Source of the DNA: Kosakonia sp. H02
GTDB lineage: Bacteria; Pseudomonadota; Gammaproteobacteria; Enterobacterales; Enterobacteriaceae
NCBI GenBank assembly: GCA_030704225.1
Contig: CP131915.1
Span: 1,240,001-1,304,000 of the forward strand
DNA length: 64,000 nt
Direction: 5' to 3'
Positions 35,002 to 43,536 of this stretch are shown here, piece by piece. Below the pieces are notes generated by a model, which was given only the letters and a program-made list of their open reading frames with translations, did not search any database and had not been told where the DNA came from. Position numbers and translations under genes: made by a program. Every line of letters begins with the position of its first letter. The stretch's first letter is position 1.

Positions 35002-35829
35002 TTACATATGGGCAGCAATTAACTGCTGGTTGTCCTGATACATGGCAAACAGGTAGTTGTTGTAGCTCTTGCCACGGGTCGAATAACCCTTCAGCTTATG
35101 AATCATGTTGGTCGCCGTCACTTCCTGATCCGCTTTGCGCAACTGAGCGCGGGACTTACGGAACGAGTTATAAGCCCCGTGCGTATTCAGGTTGGTCACG
35201 TAAGCGTCTACAGATTCCTGAACGGAACCGAAGTGGGAGTAACCTTTCACTTTGCCAGGCCCGTTCTTACATGCCCCTTTCGCGCATTTCATGCCGAAAA
35301 GGTTGTTATTGCTACGCGCCAGTTTCGACGTTCCCCAGCCGCTTTCCGCTGCCGCCATCGTGGCGACCATGCTGTCCGGAATAATGTCTACGCGCTCCAG
35401 CAGCGTGTTCCACGGAATACGGCGCGTATTCCCGGACCAGCTCACTTTGTAGCGTTTGGCAATATCCTTCATGCGCGTACGCTCGGCTGGCGACCACTGA
35501 CTGTCATACTGCTTTCTGAGCAGCCAGTTACGCTCGGCGGTGATCGCAGAGTTTTTGCTGGTGATATAAGGCATTACTGTCCGGAGAAACGCTTTTTTTC
35601 TTGGTGTTCCGGAAGGGTATTTTCGCAAGTCAGGAAGTGAACTGCTATTTACACTATTGCGAGAATACTCTTGTTTACTGCTTGCCTGTTTCTTTACGCT
35701 TGCCTTTGTGACGTGGGCTTTGTGACTCGCTGTTTCTGTGTGCGTCTTTGCCAGCACTCCACCCGAAAATATGAGGGTGAAAAACATGAGTATCGTCGCC
35801 CCAGGTCGTCGCATGGGTATCGATATCAT
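35002..35829 (-). CDS. bax: Bax, glucosaminidase-domain protein
   Basis: This 275-residue exported protein has a glucosaminidase (FlgJ/Mannosyl-glycoprotein endo-beta-N-acetylglucosaminidase type) domain. I chose the ATG at 35829 (MISIPMRRPGATILMFF), with AGGAG seven bases upstream, matching E. coli Bax; a longer ORF upstream is not conserved. The signal anchor/peptide ends near GVLAKTH. A basic Ser/Lys-rich linker (residues 30-70) precedes the catalytic domain, with the likely Glu in MAAAESGWGTSKLARSNNNLFGMK. The peptidoglycan-hydrolase role is inferred from the family. Confidence 0.92.
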   Translation of the reverse strand: MISIPMRRPGATILMFFTLIFSGGVLAKTHTETASHKAHVTKASVKKQASSKQEYSRNSVNSSSLPDLRKYPSGTPRKKAFLRTVMPYITSKNSAITAERNWLLRKQYDSQWSPAERTRMKDIAKRYKVSWSGNTRRIPWNTLLERVDIIPDSMVATMAAAESGWGTSKLARSNNNLFGMKCAKGACKNGPGKVKGYSHFGSVQESVDAYVTNLNTHGAYNSFRKSRAQLRKADQEVTATNMIHKLKGYSTRGKSYNNYLFAMYQDNQQLIAAHM

Positions 35830-36057
35830 TAGGTCTCCTGGTCGGATATGAACATTCCAACACCTTCTCTTATGTATGATTTGCAGACTGAACCGCAAAT
35901 CATACCAAAAGTACCCCGTAAGAGCACGTACAGAAATAATCCAATTCTGAAACCATGTCACGGGTAAACTGCGCATTAATTATACAATCTCTTATAAATG
36001 TGGTGGTTATCACAACGCCAAAACCGCACTTTATGCGCGTACACTCACCCTTTCCTC

Positions 36058-36087
36058 TCCTCCCTGGCGATAACACAAAGAGGAGGA
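36058..36087. promoter_or_regulatory. Possible MalT boxes before malS
   Basis: Two exact GGAGGA hexamers, matching the MalT-box core GGA(G/T)GA, lie upstream of malS: one on the minus strand (36058-36063) and one on the plus strand (36082-36087). malS belongs to the maltose regulon in E. coli. Six-base matches are weak evidence on their own. Confidence 0.35.
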
Positions 36088-36144
36088 GTTACCCGTTTCG
36101 CCGGGTGGGCAAAATAAGGAAAATCGCAATCACAGGGCTCTCCG

Positions 36145-38175
36145 ATGAAACACGCCGCGTTTTTACTTCTGTTGCTGCCCGGCATTGCCAGTGCCGACTG
36201 GTCTGCCACCGGCTTTCCTCCTTTGACCGACGACGGCAGCGGCGTCTGGCGCAGCCAGGCGGCACTCAAAAAAGGTGCGCGGCCTGTAACTCTGCAACAG
36301 GATGAACAGTGCTGGCAGCCCGCCAGCAGTATTAAGCTCAATCAAATGCTTTCGCTGACACCCTGCACAGGCAGCGCACCGCAGTGGCGAGTTTTCCGCG
36401 ATGGCGATTACCAGGTGCAGGTCGACACCCGCTCCGGCACACCAACGTTATTACTCAGCGTGAAAGCACCGGTAGAGCGCGCAGCCGCCGTTGCGCGCCA
36501 GTGTCCGGTGCGTGACGGGAAATCATTGACCATTCCAGTCGGAAAAACCTTCACGGAAGGCAGCTTCGTACGGGACTTTTACAGCCAGCAAACCGCGACG
36601 GTGCGCGACGGGAAAATCACCCTGCAACCGGCGGCAGAAAGCAATGGGCTTTTACTGCTGGAACAGGCACAAACCCACGGCACAGCACCCTTTCAGTGGC
36701 ATAACGCCACGGTCTATTTTGTGCTTACCGACCGTTATGTGAATGGCGACCCGTCGAACGACAACAGTTACGGGCGGCACAAAGACGGTATGCAGGAGGT
36801 AGGCACCTTTCACGGCGGCGACCTGCAAGGCCTGACCAGCAAGCTCGATTATTTGCAGCAGTTGGGCGTCAATGCGTTGTGGATAAGCTCGCCGCTGGAG
36901 CAGATCCACGGCTGGGTCGGCGGCGGCACCAAAGGCGATTTCCCCCATTACGCCTATCACGGCTATTACACCCAGGACTGGACGCGCCTCGACGCCAATA
37001 TGGGTAACGAAAACGACTTGCGCACGCTGGTCGATGAAGCGCACCGGCGCGGCATCCGCGTGCTGTTTGATGTGGTGATGAATCACGCGGGCTACGCGAC
37101 GCTGGCCGATATGCAAACCTACCAGTTTGGCGCGCTCTATTTACAGGGTGAGGAACGCACAAAAATCCTCGGCGAGCACTGGACAGACTGGAAACCCGCG
37201 CCTGGACAGAGCTGGCACAGCTTTAATGATTACATCAACTTCAGCGATAAAACCGCCTGGCAAAACTGGTGGGGCAAAGCGTGGATCCGCACCGATATCG
37301 GCGATTACGACAACCCCGGTTTTGACGATCTGACGATGTCGCTGGCCTTTTTACCGGATCTGAAAACCGAATCCGCGACGCCATCCGGCTTGCCAGTCTT
37401 TTATCGCCATAAACCCGATACTGCCGCGCGGGAAATTGCCGGGTATACGCCGCGCGATTACCTGACCCATTGGCTGAGCCAGTGGGTGCGCGAATACGGC
37501 ATTGACGGTTTTCGCGTGGATACCGCCAAACATGTTGAACTGGACGCCTGGCAACAGCTCAAAACGCAGGCGTCACAGGCGCTGGCAGAGTGGAAACAGG
37601 CCAATCCGCAGAAAAAAATCGATGATGCGCCGTTCTGGATGGCCGGAGAATCCTGGGGCCACGGCGTGATGCAAAGCACTTACTACCAGCACGGTTTCGA
37701 CGCGATGATCAACTTTGATTATCAGGAGCAGGCCGCCAGTGCCGCGGCTTGCCTGGCAAATATGGACAGCGTCTGGCAGCAAATGGCGGAAAAACTGCAA
37801 CGCTTTAACGTCCTGAGCTATCTGTCATCCCACGATACTCGCCTGTTCCGTGAAGGTGGCCAGCAGTCGGCTGAACTGCTGTTACTGGCTCCCGGTGCCG
37901 TGCAGATCTTTTATGGTGATGAATCCGCGCGCCCGTTTGGCCCCACGGGATCGGATCCGCTCCAGGGTACGCGATCGGATATGAACTGGCAGGATCTTAA
38001 TGGCAAGGCGGCGGCGAGCCTGCACCACTGGCAGCGGCTTGGGCAATTTCGCGCCCGCCATCCGGCGTTGGGCGGCGGAAAGCAAACCACGCTGACGCTG
38101 CCACACGGTTACGGCTTTGTGCGTGAGCAGGCTGATGACAAAGTGATGGTAGTCTGGGCCGGGCTGGCGCAATAA
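36145..38175 (+). CDS. malS: Periplasmic alpha-amylase MalS
   Basis: This is a 676-residue GH13 alpha-amylase, exactly the E. coli length, acting on maltodextrins in the periplasm. The signal peptide is MKHAAFLLLLLPGIASA, then DWSATG. GH13 landmarks are the conserved region I VLFDVVMNHAG and the nucleophile Asp in IDGFRVDTAKHVE. The acid Glu lies in FWMAGESWGHG and the stabilising Asp in YLSSHDTRLF. Cysteines in the N-terminal part (CWQPAS, TPCTG) could form the disulfides described for the E. coli enzyme. It is a single gene, followed by avtA. Confidence 0.96.
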   Translation: MKHAAFLLLLLPGIASADWSATGFPPLTDDGSGVWRSQAALKKGARPVTLQQDEQCWQPASSIKLNQMLSLTPCTGSAPQWRVFRDGDYQVQVDTRSGTPTLLLSVKAPVERAAAVARQCPVRDGKSLTIPVGKTFTEGSFVRDFYSQQTATVRDGKITLQPAAESNGLLLLEQAQTHGTAPFQWHNATVYFVLTDRYVNGDPSNDNSYGRHKDGMQEVGTFHGGDLQGLTSKLDYLQQLGVNALWISSPLEQIHGWVGGGTKGDFPHYAYHGYYTQDWTRLDANMGNENDLRTLVDEAHRRGIRVLFDVVMNHAGYATLADMQTYQFGALYLQGEERTKILGEHWTDWKPAPGQSWHSFNDYINFSDKTAWQNWWGKAWIRTDIGDYDNPGFDDLTMSLAFLPDLKTESATPSGLPVFYRHKPDTAAREIAGYTPRDYLTHWLSQWVREYGIDGFRVDTAKHVELDAWQQLKTQASQALAEWKQANPQKKIDDAPFWMAGESWGHGVMQSTYYQHGFDAMINFDYQEQAASAAACLANMDSVWQQMAEKLQRFNVLSYLSSHDTRLFREGGQQSAELLLLAPGAVQIFYGDESARPFGPTGSDPLQGTRSDMNWQDLNGKAAASLHHWQRLGQFRARHPALGGGKQTTLTLPHGYGFVREQADDKVMVVWAGLAQ

Positions 38176-38317
38176 GGCAAATCTTAGGTGATTATGCTGA
38201 CAATCAACCGACATTAAGCATTAACGTCGATAAACGCCGTCGGAAGGCGATTTGCACCGCGCCGTTGGGAGCGCTATGGTTAGCCACTTTGACCAGAAGC
38301 CCGACAGAGCAGTAGCG

Positions 38318-39574
38318 ATGACATTTTCACTTTTCGGCGACAAATTTACCCGCCACTCAGGCATTACGCGCCTGATGGAGGATCTTAACGACGGTTTACG
38401 CACACCTGGCGCAATCATGCTTGGCGGTGGAAACCCGGCGCAAATTCCGGCGATGACCGACTACTTCCACAATCTGCTCGCAGAGATGCTGGAAAGCGGC
38501 AAAGCGACTGATGCGCTGTGCAATTATGACGGTCCGCAGGGCAAAACCGAGCTATTAACCGCGCTGGCCGCGATGCTGCGCGAAGAATTAGGTTGGGATA
38601 TTGAGCCGCAGAATATTGCACTGACAAATGGCAGCCAGAGCGCGTTTTTCTACTTGTTCAATCTGTTTGCCGGCCGTCGCGCCGATGGAAGCACCCGAAA
38701 AGTGTTGTTCCCGCTGGCCCCGGAATACATAGGCTACGCGGATTCCGGGCTGGAAGAGGATCTGTTCGTCTCCGCGCGCCCGAACATTGAGCTGTTACCC
38801 GACGGTCAGTTTAAGTATCACGTCGATTTTGAACATCTGCATATTGGCGAAGAGACGGGGATGATTTGCGTCTCGCGCCCGACCAACCCGACCGGCAATG
38901 TCATCACCGATGAAGAGTTGATGAAGCTGGACGTGCTGGCAAATCAACACGCTATTCCGTTGGTTATCGACAATGCCTACGGCGTGCCTTTCCCCGGCAT
39001 TATCTTTAGCGAAGCGCGCCCGCTGTGGAACCCGAATATCATTTTGTGCATGAGCCTGTCGAAGCTGGGCCTGCCGGGCAGCCGCTGCGGCATCATCATT
39101 GCCAATGATAAAGTTATCTCCGCCATCCGTAATATGAATGGCATTATCAGCCTGGCGCCGGGCGGTATCGGCCCGGCGATGATGTGCGAGATGATCCAGC
39201 GTAAAGATCTGCTGCGCCTGTCTGAAGAGGTGATTAAGCCGTTTTATTACCAGCGGGTGCAGGAAACCATCGCCACTCTGCGCCGCTATTTACCGCCTGA
39301 GCGATGCCTGATCCACAAACCGGAAGGGGCGATTTTTCTCTGGCTGTGGTTTAAAGACCTGCCGATCAGCACCGAGCTGCTCTATCAGCGCCTGAAAAAG
39401 CGCGGCGTGCTGATGGTGCCGGGCGATTACTTCTTCCCTGGGCTGGATAAACCCTGGCCGCACACCCACCAGTGCATGCGCATGAACTATGTGCCGGAAC
39501 CGGCGATGATCGAAGCCGGGGTTAAAATCCTGGCCGAAGAGATAGAAAAAGCCTGGCAAGAACACAGCGCCTGA
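38318..39574 (+). CDS. avtA: Valine-pyruvate aminotransferase AvtA
   Basis: This is a 418-residue fold-type I PLP aminotransferase (transaminase C) interconverting valine/alpha-ketoisovalerate and pyruvate/alanine. I chose the ATG at 38318 (MTFSLFGDKFTRHSG), which matches E. coli; the longer ORF adds 22 unconserved residues. The PLP lysine is in CMSLSKLGLPGSRCG, and the Asn/Asp pocket residues are in RPTNPTGNV and VIDNAYGVPFPG. A terminator lies at 39587. In E. coli the next gene is ysaA; here the lipoprotein/TpsB pair intervenes. Confidence 0.96.
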   Translation: MTFSLFGDKFTRHSGITRLMEDLNDGLRTPGAIMLGGGNPAQIPAMTDYFHNLLAEMLESGKATDALCNYDGPQGKTELLTALAAMLREELGWDIEPQNIALTNGSQSAFFYLFNLFAGRRADGSTRKVLFPLAPEYIGYADSGLEEDLFVSARPNIELLPDGQFKYHVDFEHLHIGEETGMICVSRPTNPTGNVITDEELMKLDVLANQHAIPLVIDNAYGVPFPGIIFSEARPLWNPNIILCMSLSKLGLPGSRCGIIIANDKVISAIRNMNGIISLAPGGIGPAMMCEMIQRKDLLRLSEEVIKPFYYQRVQETIATLRRYLPPERCLIHKPEGAIFLWLWFKDLPISTELLYQRLKKRGVLMVPGDYFFPGLDKPWPHTHQCMRMNYVPEPAMIEAGVKILAEEIEKAWQEHSA

Positions 39575-39586
39575 AAATAACCCCAG

Positions 39587-39610
39587 GCCATCTTCAGGAT
39601 GGCTTTTTTA
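39587..39610 (+). terminator. avtA terminator
   Basis: The stem GCCATC / GATGGC with a TTCAG loop followed by six T, 12 bases after the avtA stop. Confidence 0.85.
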
Positions 39611-39959
39611 TTGCCCCCAAATTAACTTCACAAATTTTGTGGTTAATAGAATAGCCCGCTGTTTTTTCATGGATATATTGAAAAAGACAAAGATAAAACA
39701 GGTATTTTTATTAATGGCGTGGGTGAAAATATATTTCATTTGTTAACAAAAACAGACCAAATATCCACAACACACAAAAACACAAATACATATCACACTG
39801 AAAATAAAGAAATATATTATTTCATCGCGTTTCACCTTTAGGAATAATCATAATTTTGCAAGTTTTTGCCAAATATTAACAGGTCAATATTGCCGGTCTG
39901 GAAATACGATTTACACTGTTTATTACGCCGTCCGGCGTTTTATTCTGTGGAGTATCAGT
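39611..39959. promoter_or_regulatory. AT-rich upstream region of the lipoprotein/TpsB locus
   Basis: This stretch of about 350 bases is much more AT-rich than the flanking genes and is without a supportable gene. A short ORF at 39669 has no RBS. Near its right end a small ACGCCG-TC-CGGCGT hairpin followed by TTTATT (39926-39944) precedes the RBS GGAG. The composition suggests imported DNA and a promoter prone to H-NS silencing; both are inference. Confidence 0.4.
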
Positions 39960-41156
39960 ATGGCTACTAATAAAAAAAACCACCTCAGCGTAATTGCGGT
40001 GGCGGTACTTCTTGCATGCTCATTATCAGCCTGTAGCGGAAGTGGCGGTGGGTCACATTCGTCGGCCAAAAATAACCCCACAACCGGCACGGACTCCTCC
40101 GGCTCTACCGGAAGCGGTTCTGATGGTAATACTGCCGGGAATGGCAGCACCGGCAACAATAGCGGCACGGACGGCACAGGTGGAACCGGCGGAACAGGCG
40201 GGACCGGTGGGACGGATGGAAATGGCGGGACAGACGGCGGAAATGGCGGTTCAACCACCGCGTCCACAACCGCCGTGCGCACCCTGCTCAGCGACACCGG
40301 TTCTACCGTCACCACCGTCGGGGGCACGCTTTCCAGCCTTGGCAGCCAGCTTCCGAACGACAACCCGGTTACCTCAACGGTTTCCACTACCGTCAGCGGC
40401 CTGGGTGGCGCAGTTGAAACGGCCGGCGACGGCGTAGCAACCGGCATTGGCGACCCGAATAACCCGAACGGCGTCGGCACCACTCTGCAAGGCACCACCA
40501 ACACCCTCGCCGTGGTCGGGGATACCGTTTCCGGGGTGGGTACTCATTTAGCCAGCACCACGGCGAATTCTCGCCTCAGCCCGGTTACCGCCGCAGCGGG
40601 TGCGATCGTCGATAGCACCGGCCAGGTAGTGAGCACCACCGGCAACTCCCTCACCAGTGTGATCGCCAGCCCCGATGTGGCGCGCGTCACCACCGGAACA
40701 ACCACGCTGGTAAATAACACCGTGGGCGGCGTAGAGCGCGTGACGCAAGGCGTTGGCACAAAAACCGGGCTTGGCACGCCAGTCAATAACCTGCTGACCA
40801 CGGTAGGCAATGGCGTCAGCGGCGTTGGCACCAATATCAGCGGCAGTAATACCGCCCTGAATGGCGTTGGGCAGGTGGTGAAAAATGTCGGTCAAACGGT
40901 GACCGATGTTGGCGGGCTGGTGAAACCAGCAACCACCTCGTCGGGCACCACCAGCGGCGGTATCTCGGCTGATGCATCGGTAGGCGCGAATAAAACCGGT
41001 CTTCTGGCCAATGTGAACACCACCGTGAATAGCCTGACGGCGGGATTAACCGCAGGCGTCACCACCAATAACACCACCAGCACCAGTGGAACCACCACCA
41101 GCCCGACGGGCGGATTAACCGGCCTGGTTGGCGGCATTCTAAAACCGGCTCAGTAG
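39960..41156 (+). CDS. Repeat-rich surface lipoprotein, putative cargo of the adjacent TpsB
   Basis: The protein has 398 residues. A lipoprotein signal ends in lipobox LSAC (Cys25, +2 Ser, so outer-membrane sorting expected). Residues 26-100 are low-complexity Gly/Ser/Thr/Asn/Asp (runs of GGT and GTD), a likely flexible stalk. From about 100 to the end the chain repeats a loose Val/Gly/Thr pattern (TVSGVGT, NTVGGVERV, TVGNGVSGVGT, VVKNVGQTVTDVGG), without Cys, suggesting a repetitive beta or amphipathic structure. It lacks a TPS (haemagglutination-activity) domain. The gene is followed by a hairpin and a TpsB gene in the same direction. I do not recognise the family with certainty; some databases may label similar proteins collagen-like. 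Confidence 0.75.
   Translation: MATNKKNHLSVIAVAVLLACSLSACSGSGGGSHSSAKNNPTTGTDSSGSTGSGSDGNTAGNGSTGNNSGTDGTGGTGGTGGTGGTDGNGGTDGGNGGSTTASTTAVRTLLSDTGSTVTTVGGTLSSLGSQLPNDNPVTSTVSTTVSGLGGAVETAGDGVATGIGDPNNPNGVGTTLQGTTNTLAVVGDTVSGVGTHLASTTANSRLSPVTAAAGAIVDSTGQVVSTTGNSLTSVIASPDVARVTTGTTTLVNNTVGGVERVTQGVGTKTGLGTPVNNLLTTVGNGVSGVGTNISGSNTALNGVGQVVKNVGQTVTDVGGLVKPATTSSGTTSGGISADASVGANKTGLLANVNTTVNSLTAGLTAGVTTNNTTSTSGTTTSPTGGLTGLVGGILKPAQ
40178..40254 (+). repeat. Short tandem codon repeats encoding GGT/GGTD runs
   Basis: The segment encodes a run of GGT units with interspersed D and N, by imperfect 9-base units of the form GGNGGNACN. Third positions vary, so the repeats are maintained at protein level and are only moderately prone to slippage. 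Confidence 0.7.
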
Positions 41157-41167
41157 TCAGCGCTTTT

Positions 41168-41193
41168 GTGCCCCCGTTTGGGGGCACGTTTTT
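41168..41193 (+). terminator. Hairpin/attenuator between lipoprotein and TpsB genes
   Basis: The 8-pair stem GTGCCCCC / GGGGGCAC with a GTTT loop, followed by GTTTTT, lies 12 bases after the lipoprotein stop and 39 before the TpsB start. It probably gives partial termination, setting more cargo than transporter, as is common in two-partner systems. Confidence 0.75.
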
Positions 41194-41231
41194 ACCGCAA
41201 CACTTTTGCGTGATCTCTAAGGGACGACGTG

Positions 41232-42950
41232 ATGAAACGCCCACTTTGCGCCGCAGTGCTGTGCACTGCCCTGCTGGCTATTGCCCGCGCCGATACGCTG
41301 CCATCGATTGTCGATACAGCCAACCCAGCAAAACCCTCGAGGAATATTCCTGAACCGAACACGAACCCTGCGCCCGCCCCGGCCGTGACGGTCGCTAAAC
41401 CTGAAAGCCAATTGACCCCGGAGACGCCGGTATTGGTGAAACATATTCAGTTTATCGGCGGCACGGTTTACCCGCTGGAGTCGCTGCTGACTCCCTTTGC
41501 GCCCTATGCCAACAAAACCGTACCGCTGAAAACCATTATCGATCTTGCCAATGACATCACCGCGCGCTACCGCCAGGACGGTTACCCGCTCTCTTACGCC
41601 TGGTTACCGGATAACAATTTTCACGACGGCACGATAAAAATCGTGCTGGTGGAAGGCTATATCGCGCGCAGTAATATCCAAAGCGACAACGCCAACAGCG
41701 CAGAACGCCTGAAAAGGCTGGCGAAAAAGGTGATGGCGGAAAAGCCGCTCGCACAGGACAGCTTTGACCGTTACAGCCAGTTGATGACGCGCACGCCCGG
41801 CAGCAAAGTCGATGTCAGCGCGCAGTTACCGAAAAATATTTACGGCGCGGCCGTGATGCAAGCCACCGCCACGCAGCCGCATCTCTGGGATCTCTCGTCG
41901 ACGCTGGATGCGCGCAAAGGGCAGAACCTGGCGCTGGTAAACGGCTCGTTAAGCAATCTTACGAGCTATGGCGATCAGCTTGGCGTCGCCACTTTTCTGC
42001 CGCTAGATAACAGCAACGAGAAGCGCTATCTCGGCCTCAACTACCAACAGTTTCTTAACGACGAAGGGCTGACCATGCAGGTGAAAGGCAGCTTTTATCG
42101 CGATGATCCGCACGATTACGATCCCCTGCTCGTTTTACCTGGCGGCATTGCGGTCGATGCCCGGCAAAAAGCCACGCAATACACCGGCGGTGTGACTTTT
42201 GGCTACCCGTTGCTGCTGACCCGGCAGAAGCAGATCAACCTGTCAGGCGGCGTGGATTACACCGACCGGCGTAATGACTACCGCCTGCGTGCGCGCGGCT
42301 TCGGGCAAACCCTCAGCCTGGGCGAGCAGAATCAGCACACCCGCTATCCGGCGGTTGAACTGGGGGTAAATGGCTTTCGCGGTTTTGAGAATGCAAGCGT
42401 GGCGGGCAGCCTGACGCTGCGCAAAGGCATTGAGGGAGCCGGAGCCGATACCACGGCCGGCAGCGGCACCGATGTCAATTTTACCCGCTGGAAAGGCACC
42501 GTTGACGCCGCATGGTTGCCCGCAGAAACATGGCGTTTATCGACGTCTCTGGAAGGCAACTGGTCTGCCAGCAATTTGCCGGAAGCAGAACGCGCCAGCT
42601 TTGGCGCGCAGCGTTTCGGGCGCGGTTACCAGGATGGCGAAGCCAGTGGAGATTATGGCTACGGCGGCCAGGTGGAACTGCGCTATCTGCACCAACGCAA
42701 AGAGAGCCAATGGCTGGCAACGGTGCAGCCTTACCTGCTGGCTGACAGCGCCCGCACCCGGTACAACCAGCCGGGTTACCGGCAACAACGGTTAAGCTCT
42801 GTCGCCGCCGGGGTGATGTTTGGTGATGATCGCCACTATTCGTTGACGCTCGAGGCCGCGCGGCCCACCGGCGATAAGCCGTTCGACAGCGACAAACGTA
42901 GCTGGCGTTACAGCCTGACGGTGACATGGAATTTTAACGATTTACACTAA
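41232..42950 (+). CDS. TpsB-type outer-membrane transporter (ShlB/FhaC/HecB family)
   Basis: The protein has 572 residues from the ATG at 41232 (AAGGGA seven bases upstream; a GTG just before it is possible). The signal peptide is MKRPLCAAVLCTALLAIARA. A Pro-rich linker (about 35-60) and a POTRA domain (VKHIQFIGGTVYPLESLLTPF to IKIVLVEGYI) follow, then a 16-strand barrel ending in YSLTVTWNFNDLH. The conserved motif near LRKGIEGAG and RGYQDGEASGDYGYGGQVELRY fit the ShlB barrel. Such proteins secrete a TpsA partner. The only candidate partner here is the upstream lipoprotein. The last 9 bases overlap convergent ysaA. Confidence 0.88.
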   Translation: MKRPLCAAVLCTALLAIARADTLPSIVDTANPAKPSRNIPEPNTNPAPAPAVTVAKPESQLTPETPVLVKHIQFIGGTVYPLESLLTPFAPYANKTVPLKTIIDLANDITARYRQDGYPLSYAWLPDNNFHDGTIKIVLVEGYIARSNIQSDNANSAERLKRLAKKVMAEKPLAQDSFDRYSQLMTRTPGSKVDVSAQLPKNIYGAAVMQATATQPHLWDLSSTLDARKGQNLALVNGSLSNLTSYGDQLGVATFLPLDNSNEKRYLGLNYQQFLNDEGLTMQVKGSFYRDDPHDYDPLLVLPGGIAVDARQKATQYTGGVTFGYPLLLTRQKQINLSGGVDYTDRRNDYRLRARGFGQTLSLGEQNQHTRYPAVELGVNGFRGFENASVAGSLTLRKGIEGAGADTTAGSGTDVNFTRWKGTVDAAWLPAETWRLSTSLEGNWSASNLPEAERASFGAQRFGRGYQDGEASGDYGYGGQVELRYLHQRKESQWLATVQPYLLADSARTRYNQPGYRQQRLSSVAAGVMFGDDRHYSLTLEAARPTGDKPFDSDKRSWRYSLTVTWNFNDLH

Positions 42951-43415
42951 CTGGCTGCGCAGGCGTGTCTCGCGCAGTTGCCCCGGGTTTACGCAGCGAA
43001 GGGCACTGGTCGGGCAAGCTTCCACACAGGCCGGGCCGCTGTCGCGGTGCTGGCACAGATCGCACTTCAGCGCCTGCGCCCGGTCATTCACCACCGTGAC
43101 ATCCATTGCGCCGAACGGGCAGACAATCATGCAGCTTTTACAGCCAATACAGCGGGATTGTTCAACGATCACCGCGCCTTGCGCCCGGTGAATGGCCCCG
43201 ACCGGGCAGACATTGGCACAGGGCGCGTCTTCACAGTGATGGCAGGTGACCGCCGTGGAGAATGCGCCGGTTTTCACCACGCGAATACGGGCAGAAAAGG
43301 TAGCGGGTTTTATGCCTGAGCAGTCCTGATTCGCTTCGTGCGATACCACGCAGGCCACTTCGCAGGTACGACAGCCTATGCACTTTGCCGGATCGGCAAT
43401 GATAAATCGGTTCAT
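42942..43415 (-). CDS. ysaA: YsaA, 4Fe-4S ferredoxin-type electron-transfer protein
   Basis: This is a 157-residue HydN/DmsB-like iron-sulfur protein, the E. coli YsaA length. Four cysteine clusters are visible: CIGCRTCEVAC, CEDAPCANVCP, CIGCKSCMIVCPFGAM, and CDLCQHRDSGPACVEACP. The pattern is typical of electron-transfer subunits with four 4Fe-4S centres. No membrane helix or Tat signal is present. Its redox partner is unknown. The 3' end overlaps the TpsB gene tail-to-tail. Confidence 0.9.
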   Translation of the reverse strand: MNRFIIADPAKCIGCRTCEVACVVSHEANQDCSGIKPATFSARIRVVKTGAFSTAVTCHHCEDAPCANVCPVGAIHRAQGAVIVEQSRCIGCKSCMIVCPFGAMDVTVVNDRAQALKCDLCQHRDSGPACVEACPTSALRCVNPGQLRETRLRSQLV

Positions 43416-43536
43416 TCTCTGCTCCGCCTGACGACCAAAAAAGCGAGAGTGCCAGAAAAAACCGTTATCGCGCTTTGATCACGGCAGGGGAAATCGCCAG
43501 ATTGGTCATTCGCCTGACCCTTTCTGGCGAAATGCC

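Noticed and set aside
39669..39746. 25-codon ORF upstream of the lipoprotein gene
   Set aside because: No RBS, AT-rich composition that produces such ORFs by chance, and no similarity I can name.
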